Positions 10,771 to 20,226 of a stretch of 30,000 bases of DNA are shown one piece after another. Location of the stretch: contig JAWQFJ010000647.1 in assembly GCA_034096865.1 (NCBI GenBank), positions 47,501 to 77,500 of the forward strand, given 5' to 3'. Origin of the DNA: Theodoxus fluviatilis (Eukaryota; Mollusca; Gastropoda; Cycloneritida; Neritidae). The notes beneath the pieces were generated by a model, which was not told where the DNA came from, did no database searches, and saw nothing but the letters and a program-made list of their open reading frames with translations. Both the position numbers and the translations under genes were made by a program. Each line of letters opens with the position of its first letter. The first letter of the stretch is position 1.

Positions 10771-10825
10771 CCTCATTTAGATACAAATTATGCCAAAGCA
10801 AAGTTTGTGGAGGACGCTCTATGAT
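10771..10825 (-). repeat. Right terminal inverted repeat of the MITE-like element
   Basis: It is 55 bp and is the partner of 10195-10249. An (ATC)n microsatellite begins 25 bases further right. Confidence 0.9.
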
Positions 10826-10848
10826 TGCCTAATATCATCATTCTTCGT

Positions 10849-10850
<2 letters not shown>

Positions 10851-10921
<71 letters not shown>
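10851..10921. repeat. (ATC)n microsatellite
   Basis: Near-perfect CAT trinucleotide run with one ACC interruption close to its start. Confidence 0.97.
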
Positions 10922-12301
10922 CTTTGAAAAAGCAAGTCGCAGAATAAATGGCGTAGTTTTAGTTGAGTGTAACGCCCTGGGAACATTTGCCTTCATTTGT
11001 GCCACAACAAAATAAAACTGTTTACCATCAGCAGCGACGACAGTAAACTATAAACTGATAAACGCTTTCACCTGTTTGCCTGGGAGATCCAGTCCAGTGT
11101 TAAGTATGCAGGTGTACGAATGCCTTTTACACTGATGTCATCGCCAGTTCACCTGATAATGTCACTATCGACTGGTTTGTCCTCCTTGTCACGTGACTCG
11201 TCCATCCTCGTTGTCACGCGGAGCATGTACCGGATGCATGACGTGATATCGATTGGGTGACACGGACGCCAGCTGTTGGGCCAGGCCTGCTTGCCCTGTA
11301 GAGCTTGCTGTGGCAGTGTTGGCAAAACACCTCGCTTCATCGGACTGAACGTGTCCCTACTGAAGTCGTGTCTTCTGACGGGGAGAATCGTGATCTGCTG
11401 TCTATGAGGTTTTTGCACTGAAACTGCCCCATTGCCTTTCCCTCAGTTGCTCAGTCCCCCAGCCGTGCACGACGTGAACCGCTGTACATTTTGGGACGTT
11501 TCTGCTTTCAAGATCAAAGATCCAAATCCTCTCCAAGCAAAATGGCTGTCGTGACGATCGATGACTGTTTTCTTGTCGTAAATGTGATAATTGCCCTTCT
11601 TGGACTTCATGTCTACTTCGTATCGCACCGAACATCCCCAAATTCATGGGTTCGCAAACTTGTCCATTGAATTGGACACCAAAGTTGTGTAAATTTTTTT
11701 CTTTCGTTTTGAACTTCCCCATCCCTCAATATTTCTTGCCTTGTTTGAAGAACAGCCTCTTCGTTGACTTTGATCAGTCACGCAGTCATTGTTGTGCTCG
11801 ATCTGAATCGCTCTTTGCCTTCTCTTGCATTCTCCTTCCGCGCTCCTTCTCCCCGCTGACACATCAGCCTACGTGCGTCTGGAAATAAAGCCCATTGTTT
11901 TTTGTGGGGTTTTTATTCACGTCTAGTCACTTTGTACCAAAAATAAAAAGAAGAGGAAGACGAAACGACCTACAGTAGCACTCACCTCGAACTTCTGATC
12001 TTCCACTGTCACCTGAGCGAGGTGGGTTTAGTTTGAGGCAATTGTGACAGATTCTGAGGAAGTGAGTTGTTAGTTTTCTTTTCATATTCAAGGTTTTGTT
12101 CTAATTGTGCTGTCTTACATAGGGGAACTTTTGACTGCTTCGTTCTGTCCATCCGAGCTACTAGCACCTCTTTGCGAAAACCCACTCGTGCTGACACGAG
12201 TTTTGCAGACCTTTGCTGGTACGGAAAAAGATCACGGTTCGTCACAGGTTCACGGTCTTACCTCTACAGTGCATTGGCTGTATGCGCACATTTCTGTGGG
12301 T
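10922..12301. other. Unclassified sequence with overlapping minus-strand open frames
   Basis: Most of this stretch shows nothing recognisable. Between 11149 and 11722 the minus strand carries three open frames in series or overlap (11402-11722, 11443-11628, 11149-11418). The middle one contains a lysine/aspartate-rich stretch (MKSKKGNYHIYDKKTVIDRH). I recognise no family. It could be a degraded coding sequence with frameshifts or chance. Confidence 0.4.
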
Positions 12302-12302
<1 letters not shown>

Positions 12303-12367
<65 letters not shown>

Positions 12368-12509
12368 ACCTCTCTCTCTCTCTCTCTCTCTTTGTCTGTC
12401 TGTCTTTCTGTCTCTCTCTCTCTCTTTGTCTGTCTGTCTTTCTGTCTCTCTCTCTCTCTGTCTCTCTCTCTGTCTCTCTCTCTTTCTGTCTCTGTCTCTC
12501 TCTCTCTCA

Positions 12510-12560
<51 letters not shown>
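12303..12560. repeat. (CT)n tract with CTGT interruptions
   Basis: CT dinucleotide array with TCTGTCTGTCTTTCTGTCTC blocks near the middle. Serine/leucine open frames on + and arginine/glutamate frames on - are artefacts. Confidence 0.96.
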
Positions 12561-12566
<6 letters not shown>

Positions 12567-13145
12567 TGTCCTTCCATGTTATACTCATTTAATCACCAAA
12601 ATCCCGTTCTCCAAAATATGTGACTCTTTTTGCAAAACGAGACTTTTGTCGTTGGAACAAATTCTCGAGTAATCGCCTCACAAATTCGTCAGGAGTTTTA
12701 TGCTAAGTATTGTTTTCTCCAGCTCTCTACAAGCAGAAAAAAGTGTTATACACATGCCGTTTTCTCAGTAATTTGTAGTAGAACTGAAAGGCCAAGTGTT
12801 TTAAAAATCTGAATTTGGCAATGTAATTGCTTCGGTCTGGTATGTTCATGCACAGTCACGTGGGCGAGTGTGGAGACAAGGTGGAAGCGTTTTTGCCTGC
12901 TATGAAAAAGCTCAGACGAAAGAAGAGCGTTATACGCATGACGGAAGTAGAGGAGACACCTCAATTCCGCTTCCGATACAGACAGGCTACGAGTTCCATG
13001 TGGAAAGCAGTTGACTGAAGAATGCTGTCATGAGGGATGGCAATCAATAAGACAAGGTGACAAGGCCCAGGCTTTGCATGGATCGGGAATCTGACCTGAC
13101 CGTCTGGCTTGATATCCACTCATGCTTATCTGCTTTTGTTCCCTT
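12561..13145. other. Unclassified sequence
   Basis: Complex sequence between two pyrimidine tracts. No exon, RNA gene or transposon end was recognised. Confidence 0.5.
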
Positions 13146-13665
13146 TTCTCTCTCTATCTCTCTTTCTTCCTCCCTCTCTCTTCTATCTTCTCTCTCCTCT
13201 CTCTTCTATCTTCTCTCTTCTCTCTTCTCTCTCCTCTCTCTTCTATCTTCTCTCTCTCTCTCTCTTCTATCTTCTCTCTCTCCTCTCTCTTCTATCTCCT
13301 CTCTCTCTTCTCTCTTCTCTCTTCTCTCTCCTCTCTCTTCTCTTCTCTCTTCTCTCTCCTCTCTCTTCTATCTTCTCTCTCTCTTCTCTCTTCTCTCTTC
13401 TCTCTCCTCTCTCTTCTCTTCTCTCTCTCTTCTCTCTTCTATCTCCTCTCTCTTCTATCTTCTCTCTCTCTTCTCTCTTCTCTCTTCTCTCTCCTCTCTC
13501 TTCTCTCTCTCTTCTCTCTTCTCTCTCCTCTCTCTTCTCTTCTCTCTCTCCTCTCTCTTCTCTTCTCTCTCTCTTCTCTCTTCTCTCTTCTCTCTCCTCT
13601 CTCTTCTCTTCTCTCTCTCTTTTCTCTTCTCTCTCCTTCTCTCCTCTCTTCTCTCTCCTCTCTCT

Positions 13666-13698
<33 letters not shown>

Positions 13699-13854
13699 TC
13701 TCTCTTCTCTCTTCCTCTCTCTTCTCTTCTCTCTCTCTTCTCTCTCCTCTCTCTTCTCTTCTCTCTCCTCTCTCTTCTCTCTTCTCTCTCCTCTCTCTTC
13801 TCTCTTCTCTCTCCTCTGTCTTCTCTATTCTCACTTCTCTCTTTCTTCCTCCCT

Positions 13855-13858
<4 letters not shown>
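13146..13858. repeat. Polypyrimidine tract of about 710 bp
   Basis: The + strand is almost entirely C and T, built from TCTCTTCTCTC, TCTCCTCTC and CTTCTATCTTC blocks that recur with a loose higher-order period. Rare A residues occur mostly in TATC. Its length and mirror-like composition give it triplex (H-DNA) potential. The ~290-residue Ser/Leu open frames in all three + frames are artefacts. Confidence 0.95.
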
Positions 13859-13897
<39 letters not shown>

Positions 13898-13910
13898 CTC
13901 TTCTGTCTCT

Positions 13911-13941
<31 letters not shown>

Positions 13942-13942
13942 A
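13859..13942. repeat. Mixed poly(C), (CT)n and (GT)n tract
   Basis: Two short C-runs, each followed by CT repeats, with a GTGTGTGT stretch between. It ends exactly where the head of dispersed-element copy 3 begins. Confidence 0.9.
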
Positions 13943-14140
13943 CCCTGTGAGTTGGGGGTAGTAATAGACCCACCGCGTCTCCCTACGTGATTTGTAAGTG
14001 GCGAATAAATATAAATAGTGACATCGTAACTTAATCTGGGCTTACTGTAAACTATTCTGGTGATTTTCGTGCTCAATGGTCTTACATAGCCTACTAAGAC
14101 TTATAGGTCGTAAAACATCCTCCCTCCCTCCCTCCATCCC
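13943..14140 (+). mobile_element. Dispersed SINE-like element, copy 3
   Basis: Single head CCCTGTGAGTTGGGGGTAGT after a CT tract. Core blocks are CACCGCGTCTCCCTACGTGA, GATTTTCGTGCTCAATGGTC and TTACATAGCCTACTAAGACT. The tail is GTAAAACATCCTCCCTCCCT, running into (CTCC)n. It carries more substitutions than copies 1 and 2 (for example ATAAATATAAATAGTGACAT in place of ACTAGGGACAC), so it is probably older. Confidence 0.85.
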
Positions 14141-14552
14141 CCCCTCCCCTTTAACTGTTTACAAAGCCTAGGGGTTTACTTGAGACGCTGGACGATGCGC
14201 AGACACGCCGACAGTGATGGGCAAGCATCGCAATGGCGGACTGGAAACTCTCTGCACGCACGCCTTGAGATGGAAGTAGTAAGACTGGGGAGAGGGAGGG
14301 ACCGGTCAGGAGGGGAGGGACCCGAGGAAGGCTTAGCGTGAGTGTATTACCTTCTCGATTGAAATGAGATTGGATTTCCATGTACAGTCTTGAGAGAGGC
14401 AGATGAGGAAGCACTGCTGTAATCAAGTCCGATTTGCAACGCTGTCATGAGCCCGAAGTTGCGTTCAGACGTGCAGGTGGTCCGGACTGAAGGGGGGACA
14501 GGTAATTTTGCCTTCCTGTAGACGCTTAGTTTCCAGCTTTTGTGGGAGGTGG
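14141..14552. other. Unclassified sequence
   Basis: Complex sequence between copies 3 and 4 of the dispersed element. No gene was recognised. Confidence 0.5.
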
Positions 14553-14777
14553 CCCCCTGTGGGCTGAGGGTAAGAATAGGCCCCCTGTGGGCTGAGGGTA
14601 AGAATAGGCCCCTTGTGTGCTGAGGGTAAGAATAGGCCCCCTGTGTGCTGAGGGTAAGAATAGGCCCCCTGTGGGCTGAGGGTTAGAATAGACCTCCCGT
14701 GGGCTGAGGGTAAGAATACACCCCCTGTGGGCTGAGGGTAAGAATAGACCCCCTGTGGGCTGAGGGTAAGAATAGAC
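14553..14777 (+). repeat. 8-copy tandem array of the dispersed element's head (28-29 bp)
   Basis: The unit is CCCCCTGTGGGCTGAGGGTA followed by AGAATAGG. I count eight copies. Two read TGTGTGCTG and one has GGTTAG. It is the same position of the same element as the array at 6224-6720, but with GCTGAGGGTAAG instead of GCTGGGGGTCAG. The two arrays therefore expanded separately. Confidence 0.92.
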
Positions 14778-14900
14778 ACACCCCGTCTCCCAACGCGGTT
14801 CCGTAAAGGCGACTAATGGTGGAAATGGAGGCGTGACTTGCTCTTACTTCATCCAGCTGTAGTTCTTGTCGTGATCAGTGGCCTTACATATATTCATTCA
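14778..14900 (+). mobile_element. Dispersed SINE-like element, copy 4 (diverged)
   Basis: The core follows the head array: CACCCCGTCTCCCAACGCGG, TTCCGTAAAGGCGACTAATG, GAGGCGTGACTTGCTCTTAC and GTGGCCTTACATATATTCAT. Only the first two-thirds align well with the other copies. The CCTACAAAAGC tail is missing or unrecognisable. Confidence 0.7.
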
Positions 14901-16036
14901 GTAGTTCCTGCATATAAAATGTCTGAGACAGAAGGGAGAGGCACACCTGATGTCACTATGTGCTAGCATGAACCAACAAGGGACCTAACTCCTACTTGCT
15001 AAAAATTGTTATCTCCCATTCCGTCCCCCCCCCCCCCCCCCCCCTTTTTAGCGATTTGGATGGGTCCGAATACGCGCGAAAGCTTCGTTCTTATTGGTTG
15101 GATGATTTAAAATGCAACCAATGCTGATAGAAGAGACATAACCCGAGGGGTGCACCAAAATGAGGAGCAGACCAGCCTCCAATTTACCGAAAAGTATCAT
15201 GAAGGAAAAGCTAGGAAAACTCGTTTAATGCTACAGAAGCATCGCACCACTCCAAAATAACTATTTTTAAGTGCCCTAATATTCAATTTGTCGATGTTGT
15301 AAGTTTCAGAACGTAATATGCGCGTTAAGTTACTTTAAAAACAGTCTAAAATGCAACTCAACAGTAATGTTATCATTGTGCCCGCTCAAAACAACAATGT
15401 GGACATTTTCCTTAGGTGAGGGAGAGAAATGGCAAGTTGATGAATTGTATTTGTTGATCTACATCATGTAGGCTGCCGGTTTTTCTTGAAAAACCCATTA
15501 CGGATATCACAAAAAAATTAATTACTCACCCCACATCATGGATATCTTCATGAAACTTATTTCCTAGATTTGGGGGTACAAGGTCACTTTTTAGTGCAAG
15601 TTTTGAATCTCTAGGGCAAAAACTTTTTTTTTAATGGACTGGGTCCACTTTTTGGGACCTACGATTTTCACCTTCATTTGACCCATATTTTTGAAAATTC
15701 ATTTAAAAAATTCAATAATTGCTTTAAAGTGTTACCAAAGTGATTTGGTGTCATTAAGGTGACATAGTATCTGACTAATAAGAAATAAGTGCTTGAAAAT
15801 AATTTTTTTAATGGTTGGTTCATGCTAGTTGTGCCCAACTCCGTCGTTTTGAGGAGTTTTATTTTTTCTTTCCCAAGAAAAGTGCGGGGTTTTGAAGTTG
15901 CCATTATGACAAGCGATTGAAGATGATCCATGACCTGTCAGTGTTTTCACGCACCGTTGATTTTGTGTTATTGAAATTTTACTGATGTAGTTCTTCATGA
16001 TGATTAATTAGAGGATTAATCGAGTAACATGATGGA
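14901..16036. other. Unclassified, rather AT-rich sequence
   Basis: No gene was recognised. It contains a 20-base poly(C) run at 15025-15044 and a small inverted repeat at 15093-15122 (ATTGGTTG/CAACCAAT with a 14-base loop). Confidence 0.5.
15025..15044. repeat. Poly(C) homopolymer, 20 bases
   Basis: Uninterrupted run of 20 C residues followed by TTTTTA. The exact length is likely to be unreliable in the assembly. Confidence 0.9.
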
Positions 16037-16038
<2 letters not shown>

Positions 16039-16110
<72 letters not shown>

Positions 16111-16169
16111 TGTGTGTGTGTGTGTGTGTGTGTGTAGTGTGTGTGTGTGTAGTGTGTGTGTGTGTAGTG

Positions 16170-16221
<52 letters not shown>
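16039..16221. repeat. (GT)n microsatellite with TAGTG interruptions
   Basis: GT dinucleotide array broken at least four times by GTGTAGTGTG. The spaced interruptions suggest small duplications within the array. Confidence 0.97.
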
Positions 16222-16222
<1 letters not shown>

Positions 16223-16609
16223 ATGCGTCAGTGTAAGGTACAACACTAATTGTGAGAAAACTGAAGGAAACAGCCAGTCTTTCCTGATCAAGATCACAGT
16301 TATCAAACGCACATTTTCCATGAACAGCGACAGCATACGACACTCGTGCTTGCCTGCTGTCAGAAGGCTCACAATACACGCACTGCCATTACTCTTATTC
16401 CGGTCATGTCCTAAGTGTCGAAGCATTTCCTACAGACATAGTGGACATTCAAAACCAGTGTACTTAACACGAGGAAACGAGGTACTATATTTAGGGTGGA
16501 GGTGTAAACACTTCATTCAAACACTAAATGCCGTGGACCTTTCAAAATTAGCCCCAGACGACCCGTATGAAAGTGTTGTGAATGTAAAATACTTTGGCCA
16601 CCAGAAGCT

Positions 16610-16617
<8 letters not shown>
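16222..16617. other. Unclassified sequence
   Basis: Complex sequence between GT and GA microsatellites. An open frame runs through it from 16029 to 16745, but its flanks are simple repeats and I recognise no domain. Confidence 0.45.

Positions 16618-16688
<71 letters not shown>
16618..16688. repeat. (GA)n microsatellite
   Basis: Perfect GA run of about 70 bases. Confidence 0.97.
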
Positions 16689-16690
<2 letters not shown>

Positions 16691-17900
16691 ATTTAGAATC
16701 TTGTGTGCATTTGAGAAACGTCTACAAATTAATAGAATAGGATAAATCATCAAGATTCGAGTAGAAACATGTTTTCAAATAATGGCGCATGTAAACATAG
16801 CAAGGCAATTAACACCCATCTTCTGCTTGTACAAAAGGTCAAAGTAATCAGCCTGGGCGGTAAGCTCACCTGAACCCTCCATTCCCAGGGCAAGAACAAA
16901 AGCAACAGCGCATTGACACTAAACACTAACAAACTCACCCCCACCTGTACATGAACATAAGATGCAAGCCGACAGATCGTTTCGAAAAGGTGAATAAAAA
17001 CCGACTCTATCCAACTCCACGGACTTGAAATAACCAGGGATCTTTACAAGATGCTTAGTAATGGAATTCTTCACAAAGAAGCAGCGAGGGGCTTTTTACC
17101 TACAGATGGGGGAGACCGCGTTTAGGCATTAGACGTCATATCTCAAGGGTCTCTGTGTTAGTCCTCGAGCCTCATCCCGGCTCAGCGAAGATCCTCACGT
17201 TTAAACTCTCCTCCGTGTCACATCTCTACTCAGTCTTGAGTGGCAAAATCGGGACAGAACTTCGTCTTGATAAGATCTGACACGGCAAAACCTTTCACTT
17301 CAACCACCATTAGGCAAACCGTGCGAAAATGCCCTTGCACCCCGACCATTATCAATGGGTGTTTTAGAAGTCCTTTCGCCGAAGATCGCCGAGAATGCAG
17401 TACAAACATGTTTGTGAAAACAAATTTACAAACAAATAAACACAAAAACTAAGTTGTGCAAATTGTCGTGGAGTTTTGTGTAATGCTGTCCTTCATAAGA
17501 AGAGTGATCGTTCAAAGAAAGCGGGATTCTTAACAGTGCAAACGAAATGTGCCGCAGTGGCTTCTAATATGCCTTATTTCCCGTCGTCAGCGACACGAGC
17601 GGGTTAGGGACGCCAGTGGGAATTGTTCCGGGCGACTGCTGTGTTTCATGGCCGCCGTACCTCACGTTTATTGGGCTGGTAGTGGGAACCACTATAATAC
17701 GTGCTTTACTAGTGGCTCTCGTGGAATATTCTTGCTTTGTTGAGACAGTAATTCTGCTTTGCATGTCACATGGGCCTTCATCCAGTTTGTCTTCCTCGTA
17801 TTTCTCGTCTTTCCTCGTCGTATGCGTCTTTTCCATGTTGTCAGAACCTCTGTGTAAATGTCTACCGTCTTCCGGCGTTCCTGTGTCGTCCTATGCCTGT
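16689..17900. other. Unclassified sequence, no gene seen
   Basis: Complex sequence of about 1.2 kb. Short open frames on both strands (17230-17452, 17549-17836) overlap each other antisense and show no recognised domains. Confidence 0.5.
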
Positions 17901-18064
17901 GTTTGTGCTCTGTGCGCGCGCGCCCGCGTGTGTGTGTGCGTGAGCGCGCACGTGCGCATGTGTATTCGTGTGTATGTTTGTATGATGTGCTGGTATGTGT
18001 TATTGCATCTTGGTTTGTGCCTCTAGATCTGTGTGTGCAAACATGCATGCCGGCATGCATGTGC
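17901..18064. repeat. Degenerate (GT/GC)n alternating tract
   Basis: Mixed GCGC, GTGT and ATGT sequence with a GCATGCCGGCATGC palindrome near 18044-18057. Alternating purine-pyrimidine character gives Z-DNA potential. Confidence 0.6.
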
Positions 18065-18189
18065 TTGAATGCGTTCTTGCTCTAAGCACACGTAGACACA
18101 TGTTCACTCGCAGCCAAACCTGCAAGTGTCCGTGTACCCAATGGGCATGCGCCTAGACGCACGCGGGCATTGGGATACATAAACACGTA

Positions 18190-18265
18190 CTCGCGCGCAC
18201 ACACGCACACACACACACACACACACACAGACGAACGGGCACACACACACACAGACACACACGCG

Positions 18266-18297
<32 letters not shown>

Positions 18298-18306
18298 CAC
18301 ACGCAC

Positions 18307-18352
<46 letters not shown>

Positions 18353-18366
18353 GAACGGGCACACAG
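18190..18366. repeat. (CA)n microsatellite with duplicated interruption
   Basis: CA/CG-rich array in which ACACAGACGAACGGGCACAC occurs twice, near 18224 and 18344. This marks an internal duplication of roughly 120 bp. Confidence 0.93.
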
Positions 18367-18677
18367 CATCACAGCACATTGTAGCTAGAGCATCCGTGCA
18401 TGTGTTCCAAGCTGGATACTATTTGGGCAAAAACGGCAGGTTGTTCATACGACTGCGTGAGACTGTCATAATTGGTCTGTGTCGACCCAACTGCATGTCA
18501 TTAGCAGCAAAATACACAGAAGCAATGTCATGCAACAGGTGTTGGCAGCAAATAGTGCACATTTCTCAGAGGAGCCGCTGATTTGGTTCCGTGTGATTCA
18601 TCACTTGGGGAGGATGCTGTCTCCGTTTGAACTGAGGGACCGCTTGGATGTGTTCCTTCCATGTCCCGTCTCCTTGC

Positions 18678-18680
<3 letters not shown>
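18367..18680. other. Unclassified sequence
   Basis: Complex sequence between CA and CT arrays with no recognised feature. Confidence 0.5.
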
Positions 18681-18741
<61 letters not shown>

Positions 18742-18851
18742 CTCTCTCTCCTCTATCTCTCTCTCTATCTCTCTCTATGTCTCTCTCTCTTTCTCTCTTT
18801 CTCTCTCTCTCTCTCTCGCTCTCTCGCTCTCTCTCTCTCGCTCTCTCTCTG

Positions 18852-18915
<64 letters not shown>
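18681..18915. repeat. (CT)n microsatellite
   Basis: CT dinucleotide array with TATC, TTTC and TCGC interruptions. Confidence 0.97.
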
Positions 18916-18918
<3 letters not shown>

Positions 18919-19590
18919 TTCTCGTGGTCAACCCTGCTGAACAGCTGCCGCCACACTGGTCAACATCCAGATTGGGTGTCAGTTTATCCTGGTCCCTGTA
19001 GTGTACATTTCTCTCTCTCTTGTACAGGCATTACCGTAACTGTTCAACTGGAAGCTGCTCGCTCTTTCTAGTTGTTAGTGCTAGTTACTGATTCTGCTGT
19101 TTGTAGCAGCTGCAGTTGTTGATAAAATAATTGCTGCCGTTGCTCTCGCTGGTATTAACGTTGTTGTATGATGGTCAACACTTCCAACGAGTATTGAATC
19201 AGTTTTACAGGTGCACCGTATTGGTCGTATTTTCCAAACGCCTGCGTAGTTATGAAAGGATATACATGTACTACTACTTAGAAACGGCGCTTTATTTGAA
19301 AAGGCGACCTCCGTAATGACATAACTGACGAAATGTACATGATCATTGTGGAGTGTTTGGGGTAGAGTCGCCATGCAAAGACAAATGAAGGCACGCCGTG
19401 TTTACGGTACCGAAGTCAGGTGCAGGACCCCACGTGACCTCAGTGTAGGTCGTGAGGATGTTTGTCCAAGAAGGACTGCACTGCACTGACCACAGTCCAG
19501 TGTGGGGTAAGGTGACGTCAGCATGGTATTCCTCTGTCAACTGGCGGCCGAGTTGTAGCGAGTTGTATCTGGTCCACCGTCCTGTTTGCC
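18916..19590. other. Unclassified sequence
   Basis: Complex sequence with no convincing exon, RNA or transposon end. Confidence 0.5.
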
Positions 19591-19787
19591 TCCCTCCCCC
19601 CTCTCTCTCTGTCTCTGCCTCTCTGTCTCTGTCTCTCTCTGTCTCTCGGTCTCTGTGTGTGTCTCTCTCTATCTGTCTCTCTGTCTGTCTGTCTCGCTCT
19701 CTCTCTTTCTCTCTCTCTGTCTCTCTTCTCATTTCTCTTCTCTTCTCTCTCTTCTCTCTCTCTTATCTCTCCTCTCTCCTCTCTCTC

Positions 19788-19860
<73 letters not shown>

Positions 19861-19917
19861 GTGCGCGCAACACACACACACACACACGCACGCGCGCGCG
19901 CGCGCGCACACACACAA
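19591..19917. repeat. Compound (CT)n-(CA)n/(CG)n tract
   Basis: CT-rich array (to about 19860) followed by GTGCGCGCAACACACACAC and a CACGCACGCGCGCGCGCGCG segment. The terminal 50 bases alternate purine and pyrimidine and are a strong Z-DNA candidate. Confidence 0.95.
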
Positions 19918-20226
19918 AGTAAACCTTGTCAGCGCCATTGTAAAATATCTTCTTTCCTTTTTCCTCTTTCTTTCCTTTTCATTCTTTTCATTTTTATTTT
20001 CTCATTCATGTAGTGAGTTTTACTTGTAGCTGTGCTTGAAAAAGCCAAATGCTCACGCCTTTATATCAGCGCGTGTGCCGTCTACACACGAGTACGCAAA
20101 TTACGAAGCACAGGAGCAGGCAGGCGTCCTGCAGCTGTGCTTATACTGAAGTAACGCACATAATTAGTCTCTTTCCCTACACAAGTTTGTTTTATCACGC
20201 GTGGCTTTCTGACATCCTCCTCTCCT

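Larger units (their letters stand above)
10195..10825. mobile_element. 631-bp MITE-like element with 55-bp terminal inverted repeats
   Basis: The left end 10195-10249 (starts ATCATAGAGCGTCCTCCACC) and the right end 10771-10825 (ends GTGGAGGACGCTCTATGAT) are reverse complements at 52 of 55 positions. The interior is AT-rich and has no transposase-like open frame. Only a 65-residue minus-strand frame at 10240-10437 is present, and I do not recognise it. Length, TIR length and lack of coding capacity fit a miniature inverted-repeat (non-autonomous DNA) transposon. The target-site duplication is not clear: flanking AT pairs may belong to the TIR itself, so I do not assign a superfamily. Confidence 0.88.

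Noticed and set aside
12827..13018. Short + strand frame (63 codons) between CT tracts
   Set aside because: No domain and no splice context. It is indistinguishable from chance.
15093..15122. ATTGGTTG/CAACCAAT hairpin as a transposon end or terminator
   Set aside because: An 8-bp stem with a 14-base loop in AT-rich sequence is expected by chance, and no partner element was seen.
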